Shown piece by piece: positions 1 through 6,710 of a stretch of DNA of 64,000 bases. This DNA comes from a virus. The position numbers were made by a program, and so were the translations under genes. The notes beneath the pieces are model-generated. The model made no database searches. It was not told where the DNA came from and saw only the letters and a list, made by a program, of their open reading frames with translations. The DNA lies in IMG/VR virus record IMGVR_UViG_3300049740_002954, positions 1-64,000 of that record; one strand, written 5' to 3'. The number at the start of each line of letters is the position of its first letter. The stretch's first letter is position 1.

Positions 1-2
1 AT

Positions 3-257
3 GCAGAGTATAAAGTTGTAGATATTGATATTGGTAACGGCAATCGTAGTGGCACTGCAAAGCATTTAGTATGTTATTGCGAAAAAACCAAGCGAACATT
101 CAATAGCAACATCAAAGGTTCATTTGATTACCTCAAGGAAATCTATGATAATCGCAAAGATTATATTGGTCAATTAGCAACCATCAAATATTTTCAGCTA
201 ACTCCCGATGGTATTCCTCGCTTTCCTTATGCAATCGCATTTCGGAACTATGAGTGA
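3..257 (+). CDS. ATP-dependent DNA ligase, C-terminal part (cut by window edge)
   Basis: The open frame runs in from the window edge and ends at a TGA at 255-257; 84 residues are visible. They read as the OB-fold end of a viral ATP-dependent DNA ligase: a stretch ending in GQLATIKYFQLTPDGIPRFP followed by a short Arg-rich tail matches the conserved 'ATV-F-LTPDG-PRFP' ending of these enzymes. The lysine nucleotidyl-transfer site lies outside the window. Ligase would seal nicks during phage replication. The stop overlaps the start of the next gene (ATGAGTGA), suggesting coupled translation. Family call rests on the C-terminal motif alone. Confidence 0.7.
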   Translation, partial: AEYKVVDIDIGNGNRSGTAKHLVCYCEKTKRTFNSNIKGSFDYLKEIYDNRKDYIGQLATIKYFQLTPDGIPRFPYAIAFRNYE

Positions 258-465
258 TAAGTATGATCTTATAAATTGGGATACAAAAGAAACGCTACAA
301 ATCAATATAGACTTATCGAAAGATGATGCCTACCATGCTAACCAAAGGTTTCTCATCAATCAAATTCCCCAAAGATATGTAAAGCAACATATCAAAACAT
401 ATAAAAAACATATATCTTACTATAATATAAAACATATACTTGCAAATATACAAAATAATAAATGA
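250..465 (+). CDS. Small hypothetical protein coupled to ligase
   Basis: 71 residues, no recognised family. I start it at the ATG at 250, which overlaps the ligase stop codon (ATGAGTGA), rather than at an in-frame ATG at 208 buried in the ligase. The N-terminal half is acidic and the C-terminal half is basic with many Lys, His and Tyr residues, which could suit nucleic-acid binding, but nothing specific can be said. It is followed by a long AT-rich gap. Confidence 0.5.
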   Translation: MSDKYDLINWDTKETLQINIDLSKDDAYHANQRFLINQIPQRYVKQHIKTYKKHISYYNIKHILANIQNNK

Positions 466-634
466 TATTATGTATGATAAAATGTATTGAATATTAAAAT
501 ATAGTTATTTACAAAGGGAATTGATTAAAATAGGTAGTGGTTAGAAGTGGGGCAAAATGGGGCAAAAGGGGAGTGCGAGATTTAAATATATAAAAATATT
601 ATTATAATTAAGAAAAGCTAACAAATAAAAAATT
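466..634. other. AT-rich intergenic stretch with G-tract repeat
   Basis: No gene is seen. Positions 548-572 hold three GGGG tracts separated by CAAAAT and CAAAA, an unusual G-rich island in an otherwise 75-80% AT spacer. No clear promoter was found before the gene at 635; its leader contains AGCTAACAAATAAAA shortly before ATG. Confidence 0.4.
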
Positions 635-1057
635 ATGCAAATTACAATAGGAGATTATAGAATAAGAAGATATGATAAATTAAATTTATGTGTTGAAATA
701 AGAAAACAAAAACAAAAAGCCAAAAACCCATACGGACGAAATGGAAAAAAAGGTTCAGCGACAATTGAACAAAATAATTTATCAAATAAAGTTGAATATA
801 AGTATCATTTAATTGGATATTATAGTACATTAGATTATTGTTTAAAATATTTGATAGAACATTGCTTGACAAATAATGAAGAAATAAATAGTATAAAAGA
901 AATAAAACAACAAATAAGTGAATTACATGAAAAAATTAGTGAAATTAGTGCAGAGAATGATCGTGCAATCGAACAAAATATTTTATCAAATAAGCTCGAA
1001 GAAGGGCAAGATGGGGGCAGATCAGCAGAAGAGCTTGCAGATCGATACCTCAAATGA
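635..1057 (+). CDS. Conserved-type phage hypothetical protein
   Basis: 140 residues. The N-terminal ~70 residues have the pattern of small phage proteins that begin 'DYRI-xx-D-xN-L' and continue to a 'GYYSTLDYCLKYLIE' segment (about residues 61-75), then a predicted coiled-coil helix (85-115) rich in Glu/Lys. No catalytic motif is visible and function is unknown. There is no Shine-Dalgarno; the start follows an A-rich AAAAAATT leader like other leader-bearing genes here. Confidence 0.6.
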   Translation: MQITIGDYRIRRYDKLNLCVEIRKQKQKAKNPYGRNGKKGSATIEQNNLSNKVEYKYHLIGYYSTLDYCLKYLIEHCLTNNEEINSIKEIKQQISELHEKISEISAENDRAIEQNILSNKLEEGQDGGRSAEELADRYLK

Positions 1058-1147
1058 GCGAAATTCTCACGGATTTCCAAAGATTTACAGATAATTATAA
1101 CATAAGTCATTGATTTATAATAATTTATATAATATTATAATTTATTC

Positions 1148-1176
1148 TTGACATTTTCATTATACTAATCTAATAT
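1148..1176 (+). promoter_or_regulatory. Sigma-70-like promoter, leaderless geometry
   Basis: TTGACA at 1148-1153, 17-nt spacer, TAATAT at 1171-1176, then 7 nt to the ATG at 1184. Transcription is expected to start at or one base before the start codon. Confidence 0.75.
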
Positions 1177-1183
1177 TTAATAC

Positions 1184-1369
1184 ATGAATAAGCAAAATAC
1201 AGGCACTCCACATCCGAAAGTTCGTCCACCTCACAAAAAACCAACACTTTCTAACGAAGAAAGACTAACAATGCTAGAACAAATGGTGCAAAATGCACCA
1301 AATGACAAAACAAAACAAACTATTGAACAACAAATAATTGAATTAAAAAATTTATTAAATAATGAATGA
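1184..1369 (+). CDS. Small hypothetical protein, first of a coupled chain
   Basis: 61 residues. Pro/Lys-rich N-terminus (residues 8-20) and an amphipathic helix (22-60). It begins the only promoter-headed chain between 1184 and 2228, in which each stop overlaps or nearly overlaps the next start (here AATGAATGATGA). No homology recognised. Confidence 0.6.
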   Translation: MNKQNTGTPHPKVRPPHKKPTLSNEERLTMLEQMVQNAPNDKTKQTIEQQIIELKNLLNNE

Positions 1370-1568
1370 TGAATTGCAAAATATAAGTAGCCAAATATGT
1401 AATATCTTCGCAAATAAGATACAATCATTGACAGAAAAGCAAGCAGAACATTTAAATCTATCAAATAATAGTATGAATTTTTATATGCAGTTGCACGATT
1501 ACGATAAAGCAGTATGGAACGCAAGAGAAACCCTACGATACCTCAAGGAAATAACAAAAAATGGATGA
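1362..1568 (+). CDS. Small helical hypothetical protein, paralogue of the next gene
   Basis: 68 residues, predicted all-helical. It aligns by eye with the following product: both share an N-terminal I-x-N hydrophobic helix, then M-x-F-x4-D-x2-x-AV-x2-A-x2-L-x-YL-x-EI at the C-terminus (here ending NARETLRYLKEI). The two look like a tandem duplication. Start overlaps the upstream stop; stop overlaps the downstream start (ATGGATGA). Function unknown. Confidence 0.6.
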   Translation: MNDELQNISSQICNIFANKIQSLTEKQAEHLNLSNNSMNFYMQLHDYDKAVWNARETLRYLKEITKNG

Positions 1569-1779
1569 CTTTGACCCCCAAGCAATCAAAATGCTAGAGT
1601 TGAGCGAGTTAATTGTAAATAAAATTTCATTAAATATAAGTAATTTTGATACAGATCAAATAAGCAACCTCGAAACAATGCAAGAGAGCTTAGACTTTCA
1701 TCTTGAGCAAGACAATATAGATAATGCAGTCAATGAAGCAGAACACTTAAACAAATATTTAGACGAAATATGCATGTAA
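1561..1779 (+). CDS. Small helical hypothetical protein, paralogue of the previous gene
   Basis: 72 residues. The C-terminal half (about 40-70, ending NEAEHLNKYLDEI) matches the preceding protein in spacing and key positions (Asp, Ala-Val, Ala, Leu, Tyr-Leu, Glu-Ile). Acidic overall. Overlaps both neighbours by about 8-10 nt, so the chain is probably translated by re-initiation. Confidence 0.6.
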   Translation: MDDFDPQAIKMLELSELIVNKISLNISNFDTDQISNLETMQESLDFHLEQDNIDNAVNEAEHLNKYLDEICM

Positions 1780-1970
1780 GAAGAGAAATAGATCATATAT
1801 TAGATAATATGCTAGAAATAATTGCAAAAAATAAAACATCAAATAAACAAAATGATGATGACAAGGCAATGATCGAACATCTTGAACAGACCATCAACCT
1901 CAAAACGGACGATGGCAAGCGAGCAAAAGGAATGTGGACTGATTCGCCCGAATTTAATTATACAAAATAA
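1770..1970 (+). CDS. Small hypothetical protein
   Basis: 66 residues; helical N-terminus (VRREIDHILDNMLEIIAK) and a polar C-terminal tail. The ATG lies inside the last codons of the upstream gene (TGCATGTAA), again implying coupling. No recognised domain. Confidence 0.55.
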   Translation: MHVRREIDHILDNMLEIIAKNKTSNKQNDDDKAMIEHLEQTINLKTDDGKRAKGMWTDSPEFNYTK

Positions 1971-2101
1971 TGAATGAAATAATAATACATTCTATATTAC
2001 AAATGATAGGAGCATTTAGCGTATTATACTTTATACAAAATCAAACATTAAATATAATCGACTTAATTAAACAAAAATATGAAGCAAATAAATGTAAATA
2101 A
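1970..2101 (+). CDS. Single-helix membrane micropeptide
   Basis: 43 residues beginning MNEIIIHSILQ, with a hydrophobic stretch (about residues 4-24: many Ile, Leu, Phe, Tyr) followed by a Lys-rich tail. The start overlaps the upstream stop as TAATG. The coding claim rests on this overlap and on the next gene overlapping its end; a membrane-spanning segment is an inference. Confidence 0.45.
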   Translation: MNEIIIHSILQMIGAFSVLYFIQNQTLNIIDLIKQKYEANKCK

Positions 2102-2228
2102 ATATATGGTTGGGAAAAAGAAGCTCGGTAAAGGTCAGCATGGATCAAAGGGCGGAATGGGTGTTCCAACAGGGGCATTTGGCGGAAAATCCAAGTTCAA
2201 TAAAAAAAGACTTGACAATAAATCTTGA
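2079..2228 (+). CDS. Small basic Gly/Lys-rich protein
   Basis: 49 residues, strongly basic (about 14 Lys/Arg) with Gly-rich segments GKGQHGSKGGMG and GAFGGKSKF. Such composition suits RNA or DNA contact, but no family is recognised. The 3' end overlaps the -35 region of the next promoter (2212). Confidence 0.45.
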   Translation: MKQINVNKYMVGKKKLGKGQHGSKGGMGVPTGAFGGKSKFNKKRLDNKS

Positions 2229-2239
2229 TTTGCTATACT
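2212..2239 (+). promoter_or_regulatory. Sigma-70-like promoter, leaderless geometry
   Basis: TTGACA 2212-2217, 16-nt spacer, TATACT 2234-2239, 7 nt to ATG at 2247. The -35 lies inside the preceding coding region. Confidence 0.75.
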
Positions 2240-2246
2240 AGAGGGT

Positions 2247-2486
2247 ATGAACTATTGCGAAACAGAACACGAACAGATTGACTATCAAGCTCAACTCGTT
2301 AAGGAGCGAGATATGAACCCATGCGACATACATTGGGCTAAGTATCTATTACATGATGACGCAAGCCCAAGTGAGTCACCTCTTTATTTTAGAACGCTCA
2401 AGGGAGCATATACATGGGCACAAAACACAAATGATTTCGCACATGGCGAATGGAGTGTTTACGAAGTGGGTGGAAAGGTTTTATAA
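2247..2486 (+). CDS. Hypothetical acidic protein
   Basis: 79 residues, acidic and aromatic, with a C-terminal segment 'TLKGAYTWAQN...GEWSVYEVGGK' that looks like a compact alpha/beta fold. No known family. Its start is fixed by the promoter, whose -10 ends 7 nt upstream. Confidence 0.65.
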   Translation: MNYCETEHEQIDYQAQLVKERDMNPCDIHWAKYLLHDDASPSESPLYFRTLKGAYTWAQNTNDFAHGEWSVYEVGGKVL

Positions 2487-2493
2487 AAAAGGC

Positions 2494-2521
2494 TTGACAA
2501 ATCTGAATAGTCTGTCATAAT
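2494..2521 (+). promoter_or_regulatory. Sigma-70-like promoter with short leader
   Basis: TTGACA 2494-2499, 16-nt spacer, extended TGT-CATAAT ending 2521. The ATG at 2555 is 33 nt away, giving a leader of about 27 nt that contains TTAATTGCTTAAAAAATT, a leader motif shared with the genes at 13301 and 13927. Confidence 0.7.
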
Positions 2522-2554
2522 AGAATACATCAACCATTAATTGCTTAAAAAATT

Positions 2555-2731
2555 ATGATTAAAATACAAATTGAAGATTACTACGGAAATGATTTATGTA
2601 GCTTTGTCGCCAATCCTTTTGACGAAGAGAATGTTATTAGTGCATTTGGCAAGTTTGACGGATGCGATATTGCTGATCTTGATGAAGAAGATGGCATGAG
2701 TATTGTCCGTGTTCAACTTAACTATAAATAA
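2555..2731 (+). CDS. Small acidic hypothetical protein
   Basis: 58 residues with about 13 Asp/Glu and only 4 Lys/Arg, so very acidic (central FDGCDIADLDEEDG). Short acidic early phage proteins often act as DNA mimics or enzyme inhibitors, but that is only a possibility here. Own promoter and A-rich leader support expression. Confidence 0.55.
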   Translation: MIKIQIEDYYGNDLCSFVANPFDEENVISAFGKFDGCDIADLDEEDGMSIVRVQLNYK

Positions 2732-2745
2732 AAAAAGATAAAATT

Positions 2746-2970
2746 ATGAGTATTGCAAAAAACGCTAGAGCATCACAAGTTATGAGTGACATTAAGAACG
2801 GCAAACACACTCCTGTCAATAAACAGGGCAAGTTTGCGAATTACGGATCAATCCCCGAAGATAGTATCTATTATTCTACTATTTTGGCACAGAAAGCAGA
2901 CGCTGAACGCTTGGCGAGGATCGAGCGTAGTAAAGCGAGACTTGGTAGAAGATCATTTTTTGCATGGTAA
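2746..2970 (+). CDS. Small basic hypothetical protein
   Basis: 74 residues, basic (many Lys/Arg, with a C-terminal ERLARIERSKARLGRRSFF segment). It lies 14 nt after the preceding gene behind AAAAAAGATAAAATT, probably the same transcript. Another frame is open from 2786 but lacks a start context and is treated as a shadow. Confidence 0.6.
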   Translation: MSIAKNARASQVMSDIKNGKHTPVNKQGKFANYGSIPEDSIYYSTILAQKADAERLARIERSKARLGRRSFFAW

Positions 2971-3056
2971 AAGATGCAAATTTTGAGTTTCACATACTTA
3001 ATACAATAAATTATTAAATACAATATCATTTTGCATGATAAAACAAGCTAAACAAT

Positions 3057-3296
3057 ATGATTGAATCACTATCTCCTAATGTGTCAATGTTTGCAACAGA
3101 GCAAGAGCTTCGTAATGAGTTAACCACAAAAGAATATGTTTATGTTAAACTCGCGAAGTTAGACGAATTCGTTCAAGATTTGTATCACTGCACACAATAT
3201 CCAAATAACAAAGTAGTTGATGCAAATAATACAATCAAATACATTAAACAAATACAAGAAGACTTATTAAGAGTAAACCGAAATAATTGCAAATAA
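3057..3296 (+). CDS. Hypothetical protein
   Basis: 79 residues; shares the first residues MIES with the next gene. Predicted mostly helical (C-terminal NTIKYIKQIQEDLLRV). No convincing promoter was found directly upstream; a weak TTGCAT lies at about 3031. Function unknown. Confidence 0.55.
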   Translation: MIESLSPNVSMFATEQELRNELTTKEYVYVKLAKLDEFVQDLYHCTQYPNNKVVDANNTIKYIKQIQEDLLRVNRNNCK

Positions 3297-3299
3297 AAT

Positions 3300-3452
3300 A
3301 TGATTGAATCAAAAGACATTGTACTACAAATAAGAAAATTATTAGAAGATAAATTAGACTTAAAAATAAAAGATCATGGCTTATGGAGAATACAATGTTT
3401 AATACATGATGAAATAAAAGAAAAAAAAGAGTTGACAAATAATAAAGTATAG
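3300..3452 (+). CDS. Small hypothetical protein
   Basis: 50 residues beginning MIESKDIVLQIRKLLEDKL, helical and charged. Only 3 nt separate it from the upstream stop, and both products begin MIES, hinting at local duplication. The last codons contain the -35 and spacer of the strong promoter at 3432-3460. Confidence 0.5.
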   Translation: MIESKDIVLQIRKLLEDKLDLKIKDHGLWRIQCLIHDEIKEKKELTNNKV

Positions 3453-3460
3453 AGTATAAT
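3432..3460 (+). promoter_or_regulatory. Perfect consensus sigma-70 promoter for candidate ncRNA
   Basis: TTGACA (3432-3437), exactly 17 nt, TATAAT (3455-3460): a full match to the bacterial consensus, the best in the window. It points to a region with no credible same-strand gene until 3834. Confidence 0.85.
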
Positions 3461-3466
3461 AGAAGC

Positions 3467-3795
3467 ATAATAAGTTGAGAAACAAACTCAAATAAATCAA
3501 ATAAATTGATCTTTAACATTTTTTAGAATTTGGAAGTTCTCGACGGAGACTTCCTGTGGGTGACTGAATAAGCTCGTCGTGAGCGAGCTAAGGTACGCGA
3601 TTCTCTGTGGTGGAGTGCTAATGGGCAAATGTCTGAGGCAGGACAATACCAAGTCTAATCGTTGTAGGAAGTAGGTACTCAATGAACTGCTGTTCACGCC
3701 GAAAACTTGAGGGTATACAGGAATCCCTCCCCACTTCAATTTCTTAATCATATCCCTAGCCCACCCAAGTCCTACCCCTTGGGTGGGCTTTTTTA
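3467..3795 (+). ncRNA. Candidate structured early non-coding RNA
   Basis: About 330 nt lie between a consensus promoter and a strong terminator, without a plausible + strand gene. Base composition is near 47% GC against roughly 33% around it. Visible helices: GGAAGT/ACTTCC closing CTC-GACG-GAG (about 3531-3553), AGCTCG/CGAGCT (about 3570-3588), GAAC-TGCT-GTTC (about 3682-3693), TACTCAA/TTGAGGGTA around it, and GAAGT/ACTTC enclosing this arm (3669-3738). I looked for RNase P, tmRNA, 6S and group I intron core motifs and saw none. It may be a regulatory RNA or decoy; class unknown. Confidence 0.55.
3758..3794 (+). terminator. Intrinsic terminator
   Basis: A perfect 12-bp stem (AGCCCACCCAAG / CTTGGGTGGGCT) with an 8-nt loop followed by TTTTTT at 3789-3794. 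It ends the candidate RNA and lies just before the next promoter. Confidence 0.9.
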
Positions 3796-3798
3796 TGG

Positions 3799-3827
3799 TT
3801 GACAGATCAATCGATATCATTCATACT
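3799..3827 (+). promoter_or_regulatory. Sigma-70-like promoter, leaderless geometry
   Basis: TTGACA 3799-3804, 17 nt, CATACT 3822-3827, 6 nt to ATG at 3834. It excludes the upstream in-frame ATGs at 3783-3798 as real starts. Confidence 0.75.
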
Positions 3828-3833
3828 AGTATC

Positions 3834-4088
3834 ATGAAGACATTAAAAGACATACTTGCTAACTACGGATACATCAACTCAGCTCAACTCGCAGAAATTG
3901 CCGAGCATTTTCCACACATGAAAGTTGTTATTAAATGGGGTGGACTACCTCGCGATCGACTTCCTGCTTTTCAAGCTGTTGAAACGATCGAGCGAGTCGA
4001 ACGAGAAAATTTAGATTATTGCAGAGAAGTATTTCTTTGTGGTCAAGATTGCGACAATCTTCGCACAGCACTTCACATTGCATCCTAA
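3834..4088 (+). CDS. Hypothetical protein
   Basis: 84 residues starting MKTLKDILANYG. Helical N-terminus with repeated Ala/Glu, then VVIKWGGLPRD and a Cys-containing C-terminal part (Cys at about 63, 69 and 73). No family recognised. The start is set by the promoter 6 nt upstream. It probably shares its transcript with the glycosylase that follows after 18 nt. Confidence 0.6.
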   Translation: MKTLKDILANYGYINSAQLAEIAEHFPHMKVVIKWGGLPRDRLPAFQAVETIERVERENLDYCREVFLCGQDCDNLRTALHIAS

Positions 4089-4106
4089 CCTCAAACAAAA
4101 AAAGAT

Positions 4107-4682
4107 ATGATTAACCCAGCAGAAGTAACAAATTACAATAGAACACAATACGAATTAGAAGAATTTATTCTATTTTGTATTAATGTTGCAGGAAAGAAAA
4201 GTTCAATCGAAGCACCTAAATTAGAAGTGTTTATAGAGAGAGCAAAAAACATAACAAAAGAAACAACACCATTTAATTGTATAAGAAAATTAATTGAGTT
4301 GGGCCGGCTGCAAGAGATCATGCATTGGGCTAAGCTAAGTCCGTATGCCCAGCGATACAATTCTTATGTTTCTGTAGTTGCAATCAATGACCTCCAGACA
4401 GTTACCCTGAATCGCTTACTGCAGGTTCCTGGCGTAGGTCTCAAAACTGCCAGGTTTTTCTTGTCGCATTCACGAGAAGACTTTGACGAACCAATGCTGG
4501 ACACACATATCTTACGGTTCCTTCGCGATCAAGGATACAAGGACGCACCGAAAAGCACGCCTTCAAATGTAGGTATCTACAACTATTACGCCAATGTATT
4601 CAAGATGTTCGCTCGAACTCTAGGCAAATCAGTCACTGATCTTGATCTTGAAATTTGGAAGAAGTACTCGGGTACTGCATAA
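4107..4682 (+). CDS. HhH-GPD DNA glycosylase/AP lyase (endonuclease III-like)
   Basis: 191 residues. The helix-hairpin-helix QVPGVGLKTARFFL (about residues 108-121) carries the lysine used by bifunctional glycosylases, and MLDTHIL (about 131-137) supplies the catalytic aspartate of the GPD loop. The C-terminal Cys cluster of endonuclease III is absent, so no Fe-S cluster is expected. It should remove damaged bases and nick at abasic sites, or act on modified host or phage bases. The N-terminal 90 residues are AT-rich in codon use and less conserved. Substrate cannot be told from sequence. Confidence 0.75.
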   Translation: MINPAEVTNYNRTQYELEEFILFCINVAGKKSSIEAPKLEVFIERAKNITKETTPFNCIRKLIELGRLQEIMHWAKLSPYAQRYNSYVSVVAINDLQTVTLNRLLQVPGVGLKTARFFLSHSREDFDEPMLDTHILRFLRDQGYKDAPKSTPSNVGIYNYYANVFKMFARTLGKSVTDLDLEIWKKYSGTA

Positions 4683-4690
4683 AAAATTTT

Positions 4691-4768
4691 ATGGAAGTAA
4701 CAACAATAATAATAATCAGTAGTATCGTGGGCATCGTAAGACTAATCAGAGACGCTCGCGACTGGTGA
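4691..4768 (+). CDS. Membrane micropeptide, copy A
   Basis: 25 residues: MEVTTIIIISSIVGIVRLIR then DARDW. One hydrophobic helix with a charged C-terminus. It is too short to trust alone, but a second copy on the other strand at 10577-10663 encodes MEITTILIISSIVGIIRMVQ plus a different tail, with many synonymous changes, which strongly supports coding. It lies 8 nt after the glycosylase stop. Confidence 0.6.
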   Translation: MEVTTIIIISSIVGIVRLIRDARDW

Positions 4769-4778
4769 AAATTCCAAA

Positions 4779-4858
4779 CGACAAATAACCAAATAACAAA
4801 TAACATCTATTCAAATAATGAGTTAGCCAAATACAAAATACAAATACCCAAATAAGGT
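4779..4858 (+). repeat. CAAATA(A/C) direct-repeat array A
   Basis: About eight near-copies of CAAATAA or CAAATAC with 0-10 nt between them. No long protein is encoded. A similar array lies at 10332-10397, also beside a copy of the micropeptide gene and a stem-loop repeat. Possible protein-binding iterons. Confidence 0.5.
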
Positions 4859-4922
4859 ATAGAAAAATAAAATTTATAAAATTAGAAGAAAAAGTCAATT
4901 ATAATGTAAGTGATTGAATAAG

Positions 4923-4966
4923 AACGAGTTGTGGCACGCGCCCTGGGTTATTATCATAAGTCGTTA
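4923..4966. repeat. Dispersed stem-loop repeat, copy 1
   Basis: Arms AACGAGTT and TAAGTCGTTA flank a GC-rich centre (GCACGCGCCC). The most diverged copy of an eight-member family. It precedes the promoter at 5012. Confidence 0.55.
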
Positions 4967-5011
4967 TAATTCAAAGAGTTATGTGTTATATAAATTTTTT
5001 GAAAAAAAGTG

Positions 5012-5039
5012 TTGACACATGCTAAGAATCTGTCATACT
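5012..5039 (+). promoter_or_regulatory. Sigma-70-like promoter, leaderless geometry
   Basis: GAAAAAAAGTG then TTGACA 5012-5017, 16 nt, extended TGT-CATACT ending 5039, 6 nt to ATG 5046. An in-frame ATG inside the spacer (5019) would be untranscribed. Confidence 0.8.
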
Positions 5040-5045
5040 ATAGGA

Positions 5046-5444
5046 ATGATTAGGGCAAAGCCGAACGACAAAAAGTATGAGATTAACTTTAATCAGCCTG
5101 TCTACGCTTACAAAAACCTTCATAAAGATTGTTGGAGTATTCGTCAAGATGGATTAGTTAAGGCTCACACAAAAGAACTTTCTATGCACAGTTGCGTATT
5201 CAAGGTGAGCAAGCACGGAAGAGCAAGAGTGCTAAAAGAAAAACGCAAAAATGTTCATGCAGGTATTGAGGGCTACATTGAGCCGTGGTTTATGGGTAAA
5301 TGGATTGATTCGCATCCAACGGCTCGACCTGTCACTTACAATCCATACAAGTATAAGAATTTTGTTGACAAAGACACCGAGCAAATGGTAGACTATGCTA
5401 TTGCCGTAAGATTAGAACCTAAACAAGTATTAGCAGTATTATGA
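5046..5444 (+). CDS. Conserved-type phage hypothetical protein
   Basis: 132 residues. The pattern 'VYAYKNLHKDCWSIR..GLV..HT' early and 'GRARVLKEKRKNVHAGIEGY' (about 65-84) recurs in many unrelated phages as a small early protein of unknown role. Basic and beta-rich. It overlaps the next gene by ATGA. Start chosen from the promoter position rather than the upstream ATG at 5019. Confidence 0.7.
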   Translation: MIRAKPNDKKYEINFNQPVYAYKNLHKDCWSIRQDGLVKAHTKELSMHSCVFKVSKHGRARVLKEKRKNVHAGIEGYIEPWFMGKWIDSHPTARPVTYNPYKYKNFVDKDTEQMVDYAIAVRLEPKQVLAVL

Positions 5445-5674
5445 CACAAGCAAAAATCAGAGAAGACATTCTAAGCATAGTTCGAGGTAATCTTGCATGG
5501 GCGGATCCAATGTCCAAAGTATGCTTAGATCAACACGAATTGCATCCAAAAAAGTTTCCGATTGGCTCAACTTTTCAATCAGCCGAAGAAGTATTAGACG
5601 ACATCATTTGTGACTTGACATCTTTACGAGATGAGATTAGAATAGACTCATCTTTTCAATCAGCTCAACTCTAA
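5441..5674 (+). CDS. Hypothetical protein
   Basis: 77 residues, mostly helical and acidic, with a duplicated phrase SSFQSAQ/STFQSAE near residues 47 and 71. Start overlaps the upstream stop (ATGA). No known family. Confidence 0.55.
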   Translation: MTQAKIREDILSIVRGNLAWADPMSKVCLDQHELHPKKFPIGSTFQSAEEVLDDIICDLTSLRDEIRIDSSFQSAQL

Positions 5675-5687
5675 CAAAAGGAAAATT

Positions 5688-6113
5688 ATGGGATTAGATC
5701 AATACGCATACGCACGACCACCACGCAAACGGAATTCAGATGATGATGAAAATTTGTGCGAGTGGAGAAAACACAATCGACTACAAGGATACATGGAAAG
5801 CGTTTGGGAAAGCAAAGGTTGCCCAAACAGAAAAGTTGATGATGATGGAGAGATTATTGAAGACTTTAATTGTGTCGAGCTGCAACTAACAAGTTCAGAC
5901 ATTGATGAACTCGAATACGCAATCGACAATTTTGAATTGCCCGAATCAAATGGATTCTTTTGGGGTTCTGATTCTTACTTTTGGCACGATGAAGATGGAA
6001 AACCTTTTCCTGAAAACGAATACTATTACAAAGAACAAGACTTAAATTTTATTTCGGAAGCAAGAAAAATGTTTGACAAAGGTTATCGCATTTACTATAC
6101 TTGTTGGTATTGA
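5688..6113 (+). CDS. Conserved phage protein of the 'MGLDQYAYAR' type
   Basis: 141 residues. Begins MGLDQYAYAR, then a WRKHN-x-L-Q-G-Y-M block, a 'NCVELQLTSSDIDELE' block, NGFFWGSDSYFWH and a C-terminal GYRIYYTCWY. This order of blocks is widespread in phage genomes; no biochemical role is known to me. Very acidic. A partial ribosome-binding site (AAAGGAAAATT) precedes ATG. Confidence 0.7.
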   Translation: MGLDQYAYARPPRKRNSDDDENLCEWRKHNRLQGYMESVWESKGCPNRKVDDDGEIIEDFNCVELQLTSSDIDELEYAIDNFELPESNGFFWGSDSYFWHDEDGKPFPENEYYYKEQDLNFISEARKMFDKGYRIYYTCWY

Positions 6114-6115
6114 TT

Positions 6116-6316
6116 ATGGAAGAATTGCAAAACACTATTAACGATCTGCAAGCTCGACTAGCAATAGTTGGAGGAGGCAGGATCATCATTACTAGCGACC
6201 ATGTTTCGGTTCGTCTCGGAAAAGAGCATGAATACTTTGAGGTTCAAGAACAAAGTTCTTTTGACTCGCCAACCGAACCCGATGTTGAAATGTTCAAAAC
6301 CATGTATAATTACTAA
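6116..6316 (+). CDS. Small hypothetical protein
   Basis: 66 residues beginning MEELQNTINDLQARL, a short coiled coil, then a beta-rich half. ATG at 6116 follows the upstream stop directly (TGATTATGG); the in-frame ATG at 6101 lies inside the upstream gene and is not used here. Confidence 0.5.
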   Translation: MEELQNTINDLQARLAIVGGGRIIITSDHVSVRLGKEHEYFEVQEQSSFDSPTEPDVEMFKTMYNY

Positions 6317-6317
6317 A

Positions 6318-6533
6318 ATGGAAAATCAAAGCTACATTGAAGCAGTTTGCGAAGGCAAGCCATTAGAAAAGCCATCATACGATCAAGATTCAGATACTTG
6401 GAGCGTATGGTTTGAGGAGTCGGATACTCCTTATCATCCTTATTTTCACAGGGATTTAATCGAGGTTCAATTTGAATCTCAAACGGAAGCAGAGAGTGCT
6501 TATCACCACTATTCACAATCAAACGAAGGGTAG
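6318..6533 (+). CDS. Small acidic hypothetical protein
   Basis: 71 residues, aromatic and acidic (SDTWSVWFEESDTPYHPYF). Starts 1 nt after the upstream stop. No family recognised. Confidence 0.55.
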   Translation: MENQSYIEAVCEGKPLEKPSYDQDSDTWSVWFEESDTPYHPYFHRDLIEVQFESQTEAESAYHHYSQSNEG

Positions 6534-6535
6534 TT

Positions 6536-6700
6536 ATGAATAATTCTAAAATAGAAAAATTGCGTCAGCAAGTTCGTGAGATGGGTCACAATCTAGCAAT
6601 CATTGAGAAGCGTGGATTGCGTGGCAAGGATCATGTGGCGAAGAAAATCGCACACAATCTTTTGTTAGATCAGCTTTACGAGTTAGAGAAAAGAGTCTGA
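6536..6700 (+). CDS. Small basic helical protein
   Basis: 54 residues: MNNSKIEKLRQQVREMGHNL then a basic segment (IEKRGLRGKDHVAKK) and a Leu-rich helix. It starts 2 nt after the upstream stop. Last gene of the 5046-6700 unit; a hairpin and a stem-loop repeat follow. Confidence 0.5.
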   Translation: MNNSKIEKLRQQVREMGHNLAIIEKRGLRGKDHVAKKIAHNLLLDQLYELEKRV

Positions 6701-6710
6701 GTGATGTTAT

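Noticed and set aside
3497-3820. 107-codon minus-strand open frame across the candidate ncRNA
   Set aside because: No promoter or start context on that strand, composition follows the hairpins, and the strong promoter and terminator are on the plus strand. Kept only as the alternative explanation.
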